Shown: piece by piece, positions 61,938-64,000 of the stretch
Position numbering within the stretch: the stretch's first letter is position 1
Layout: each line of letters begins with the position of its first letter
Assembly (NCBI RefSeq): GCF_001280015.1
Contig: NZ_LGDV01000201.1
Coordinates: forward strand, 186,001-250,000
Direction: 5' to 3'
DNA length: 64,000 nt
Source: Streptomyces sp. MMG1121
GTDB taxonomy: Bacteria > Actinomycetota > Actinomycetes > Streptomycetales > Streptomycetaceae
The notes under the pieces: model-generated
The model's input: only the letters and a program-made list of their open reading frames with translations
Told to the model about the DNA's origin: nothing
Databases searched by the model: none
Position numbers and translations under genes: made by a program

Positions 61938-62693
61938 ATGGACAAGGTGGTCGCGACGGCCCTGGAGGCGGTGGCCGACGTACCGGACGACGCGTCCCTC
62001 GCGGTCGGCGGGTTCGGGCTGAGCGGTGTGCCGAACGTGCTGATCCAGGCGCTGTACGAGCGCGGGGTCGGCGGGCTGGGCGTGGTGTCGAACAACTGCG
62101 GGGCGATGGAGACCGGGCTCGCGGTACTGCTGGCCGCGGGGCGGATCGCGCGGGTGACCGGCTCGTACATCGGCGCGAACAAGGAGTTCGGCCGCCAGTA
62201 CCTCGCCGGCGAGCTGGAGGTGGAGCTGATCCCGCAGGGCACGCTCGCCGAGCGGCTGCGCGCGGGCGGCGCCGGGATCCCCGCCTTCTACACCCCGGCC
62301 GGGGTCGGCACCCAGGTCGCCGAGGGCGGGCTGCCCTGGCGCTACGACGGCCAGGGCGGCGTCGCGCTCGCCTCACCGCCGAAGGAGGTGCGGGAGTTCG
62401 ACGGCGTGGAGTACGTCCTGGAGCGCGCCATCCGCACCGACTTCGCGCTGGTCAGGGCCGCGAAGGGCGACCGGCACGGAAACCTGGTCTTCAACCGGTC
62501 CACCCGGAACTTCAACCCCCTGGCCGCCATGGCCGGCAAGGTCACGATCGCCGAGGTCGAGGAGCTGGTCGAGCCCGGCGAGATCGACCCGGACGCCGTG
62601 CACGTGCCGGGCATCTTCGTGCAGCGCGTCGTGGCGCTGACCCCGGAGCAGGCGGCGGACAAGCGGATCGAGCAGCGGACGGTGAGCAGCTGA
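61938..62693 (+). CDS. pcaI: 3-oxoadipate CoA-transferase subunit A
   Basis: 251 aa alpha subunit of class I CoA-transferase: [16 protein letters not shown] is the CoA-binding region, then [15 protein letters not shown] and [27 protein letters not shown] (in part). With PcaJ it moves CoA from succinyl-CoA to beta-ketoadipate in aromatic catabolism. Its stop overlaps the pcaJ start as TGATG. The same fold also serves acetoacetate transferase; the regulator and thiolase neighbours favour the pca assignment. Confidence 0.92.
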   Translation: MDKVVATALEAVADVPDDASLAVGGFGLSGVPNVLIQALYERGVGGLGVVSNNCGAMETGLAVLLAAGRIARVTGSYIGANKEFGRQYLAGELEVELIPQGTLAERLRAGGAGIPAFYTPAGVGTQVAEGGLPWRYDGQGGVALASPPKEVREFDGVEYVLERAIRTDFALVRAAKGDRHGNLVFNRSTRNFNPLAAMAGKVTIAEVEELVEPGEIDPDAVHVPGIFVQRVVALTPEQAADKRIEQRTVSS

Positions 62694-63337
62694 TGGCCTG
62701 GACACGCGAGGAGATGGCCGCGCGGGCCGCGCGCGAGCTTCGGGACGGCCAGTACGTCAACCTCGGCATCGGGCTGCCCACGCTGATCCCGAACCATCTG
62801 CCCGAGGGCGTCGAGGTGGTCCTGGAGTCGGAGAACGGGATTCTCGGCACCGGGCCGTACCCGACCGACGACCAGGTCGACCCGGATCTGATCAATGCCG
62901 GCAAGGAGACCGTCACCGTGCTGCCGGGCGCGTCCTTCTTCGACTCGGCGCTGTCCTTCGCGATGATCCGCGGTGGGCACATCGACGTGGCCGTGCTCGG
63001 CGCGATGCAGGTGTCCGCCGCCGGCGACCTGGCCAACTGGGCCGTGCCCGGCAAGCTGGTCACCGGGATCGGCGGCGCGATGGACCTGGTGCACGGCGCC
63101 CGGCGAGTGATCGCGGTGATGACCCACACCGCGAAGGACGGCTCCCCGAAGATCCTGAAGGAGTGCACGCTGCCGCTCACGGGCAAGGCGTGCGTGAACC
63201 GAGTCATCACGGATCTCGCGGTGCTGGACATCACCGAGGAGGGGCTCACCCTCGTGGAGACGGCGCCCGGTGTGCGTGTGGACGAGGTCGTCGCCCGGAC
63301 CGACGTTGAACTGAGCATCGCGGAGAACCTGCTGTGA
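62693..63337 (+). CDS. pcaJ: 3-oxoadipate CoA-transferase subunit B
   Basis: 214 aa beta subunit. [14 protein letters not shown] near the N terminus and the catalytic Glu in ESENGILG (E47), which forms the glutamyl-CoA thioester. Coupled to pcaI by TGATG and to pcaF by GTGA. Length is normal for the subunit. Confidence 0.93.
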   Translation: MAWTREEMAARAARELRDGQYVNLGIGLPTLIPNHLPEGVEVVLESENGILGTGPYPTDDQVDPDLINAGKETVTVLPGASFFDSALSFAMIRGGHIDVAVLGAMQVSAAGDLANWAVPGKLVTGIGGAMDLVHGARRVIAVMTHTAKDGSPKILKECTLPLTGKACVNRVITDLAVLDITEEGLTLVETAPGVRVDEVVARTDVELSIAENLL

Positions 63338-64000
63338 ACACGGTTTACATCGTCGACGCCGTCCGCACCCCGATCGGCCGCTACAACGGCGCCCTGGCCT
63401 CCGTACGCCCGGACGATCTCGCCGCCCACGCCCTGCGTGCGCTCCTCGACCGCACCCCGGACCTGGACCCGGCCCGGATCGACGACGTCTACCTCGGCAA
63501 CGCCAACGGCGCCGGCGAGGAGAACCGCAACGTGGCCCGGATGGCCGGGCTGCTCGCCGGTCTGCCGACCTCCGTGCCGGGCGTGACCGTCAACCGGCTG
63601 TGCGCCTCCGGGCTGGAGGCGGTCGTCCAGGCGGCCCGCGCCATCGCCGTCGGCGACGCGCACATCGCCCTCGCCGGCGGAGTCGAATCCATGACCCGCG
63701 CCCCCTACGTCCTGCCCAAGTCCGACCGGCCCTTCCCGGCCGGACACGCGGAGCTGTACTCCACGACGCTCGGCTGGCGCATGGTCAATCCGAGGATGGA
63801 CCCGCAGTGGACCGTCCCGCTGGGCGAGAGCGCCGAGCTGATCGCCGACAAGCACGGGATCGGCCGGGAGCAGCAGGACGAGTTCGCCCTCTCCTCCCAT
63901 CGCAAGGCGGCCGCCGCCCGGGAACAGGGCCTGTTCGACGCCGAGTCGGCGCCCGTGCTCGTCCCGCGGCGCAAGGGTGAACCGGTGGTCGTCGCCGTGG
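63334..64000 (+). CDS. pcaF: 3-oxoadipyl-CoA thiolase (3' part beyond the window)
   Basis: First 222 codons of a thiolase, GTG start overlapping the pcaJ stop as [17 protein letters not shown], nucleophile C90 in [11 protein letters not shown] and [13 protein letters not shown] are present. In this operon it cleaves beta-ketoadipyl-CoA to succinyl-CoA and acetyl-CoA. The gene is open to the right edge and truncated there; the pcaHGBL genes would be expected next. Confidence 0.92.
   Translation, partial: MNTVYIVDAVRTPIGRYNGALASVRPDDLAAHALRALLDRTPDLDPARIDDVYLGNANGAGEENRNVARMAGLLAGLPTSVPGVTVNRLCASGLEAVVQAARAIAVGDAHIALAGGVESMTRAPYVLPKSDRPFPAGHAELYSTTLGWRMVNPRMDPQWTVPLGESAELIADKHGIGREQQDEFALSSHRKAAAAREQGLFDAESAPVLVPRRKGEPVVVAV

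Noticed and set aside
1..64000. tRNA, rRNA, mobile elements and integration sites
   Set aside because: No cloverleaf-like, rRNA-like, transposase, integrase or flanking-repeat signal was seen on reading; absence is by eye only.

Overview
This window is high-GC actinobacterial chromosome with strong G/C bias at third codon positions, frequent GTG/TTG starts and 1-4 nt start/stop overlaps. Gene content and order (hopanoid operon, zitB, idi, tex, macrodomain gene, ssgD, wbl gene, pcaV-pcaIJF) match from memory the S. coelicolor SCO6700-SCO6770 neighbourhood read in reverse, so I take it to be a Streptomyces. I see no IS element, prophage, integrase, CRISPR array, rRNA or tRNA. Both ends cut genes: an aminotransferase at the left and pcaF at the right.

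Layout. (1) 0-12 kb, all minus strand: a complete hopanoid operon, hpnC-hpnD-(56-aa ORF)-hpnE-polyprenyl diphosphate synthase-shc-hpnG-hpnH, continuing into ispG, dxs and a class III aminotransferase. MEP-pathway supply genes, squalene synthesis, cyclisation and side-chain extension are therefore under one control region. (2) 12-20.6 kb: a translationally coupled minus-strand chain with two CDP-alcohol phosphotransferases, a sugar/alcohol nucleotidyltransferase, a glycerol-1-phosphate dehydrogenase-like enzyme, a GT2 glycosyltransferase and a TagGH-type exporter, with a GalE-like epimerase divergent. It looks like a pathway for an exported phosphate-linked surface glycopolymer and is the best candidate here for a poorly described system. 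(3) 20.8-31 kb: zinc exporter (zitB, with a probable Zur site), isopentenyl diphosphate isomerase, small stress and membrane genes, two DJ-1-superfamily genes, tex and an ABC-F protein. (4) 31-40 kb: an unrecognised Cys-containing protein, a D-amino-acid oxidase-like protein, secreted S15-like and M1 peptidases, a coupled macrodomain/PfkB pair behind a DNA-damage-type promoter, and an amino acid permease. (5) 40-46 kb: a MerR regulator facing a fatty-acid oxidation set (FadB-like, FadA-like, CaiB-like). (6) 46-57.6 kb: mixed housekeeping and accessory genes, including endonuclease V, ssgD, an ABC-F gene with a probable antibiotic-sensing leader, dimethylargininase, an acyl-ACP desaturase behind three tandem operators, a WhiB-like protein and a LacI regulator. 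(7) 57.8-64 kb: divergent LigD-type polymerase and ATP-dependent ligase genes, a DUF3048 lipoprotein, then pcaV with divergent pcaI-pcaJ-pcaF of the beta-ketoadipate pathway.

The regulatory layer is unusually legible: a 3-codon uORF with a T-tract leader, three tandem 15-bp dyad operators, one good and one weaker RecA_NDp/PafBC-like promoter, a Zur-like box, an 8-bp tandem array over a promoter, a 13-bp triplication in a 5' leader, and several perfect terminator hairpins. Families were assigned by recognising motifs in translated sequence; no database search was run.
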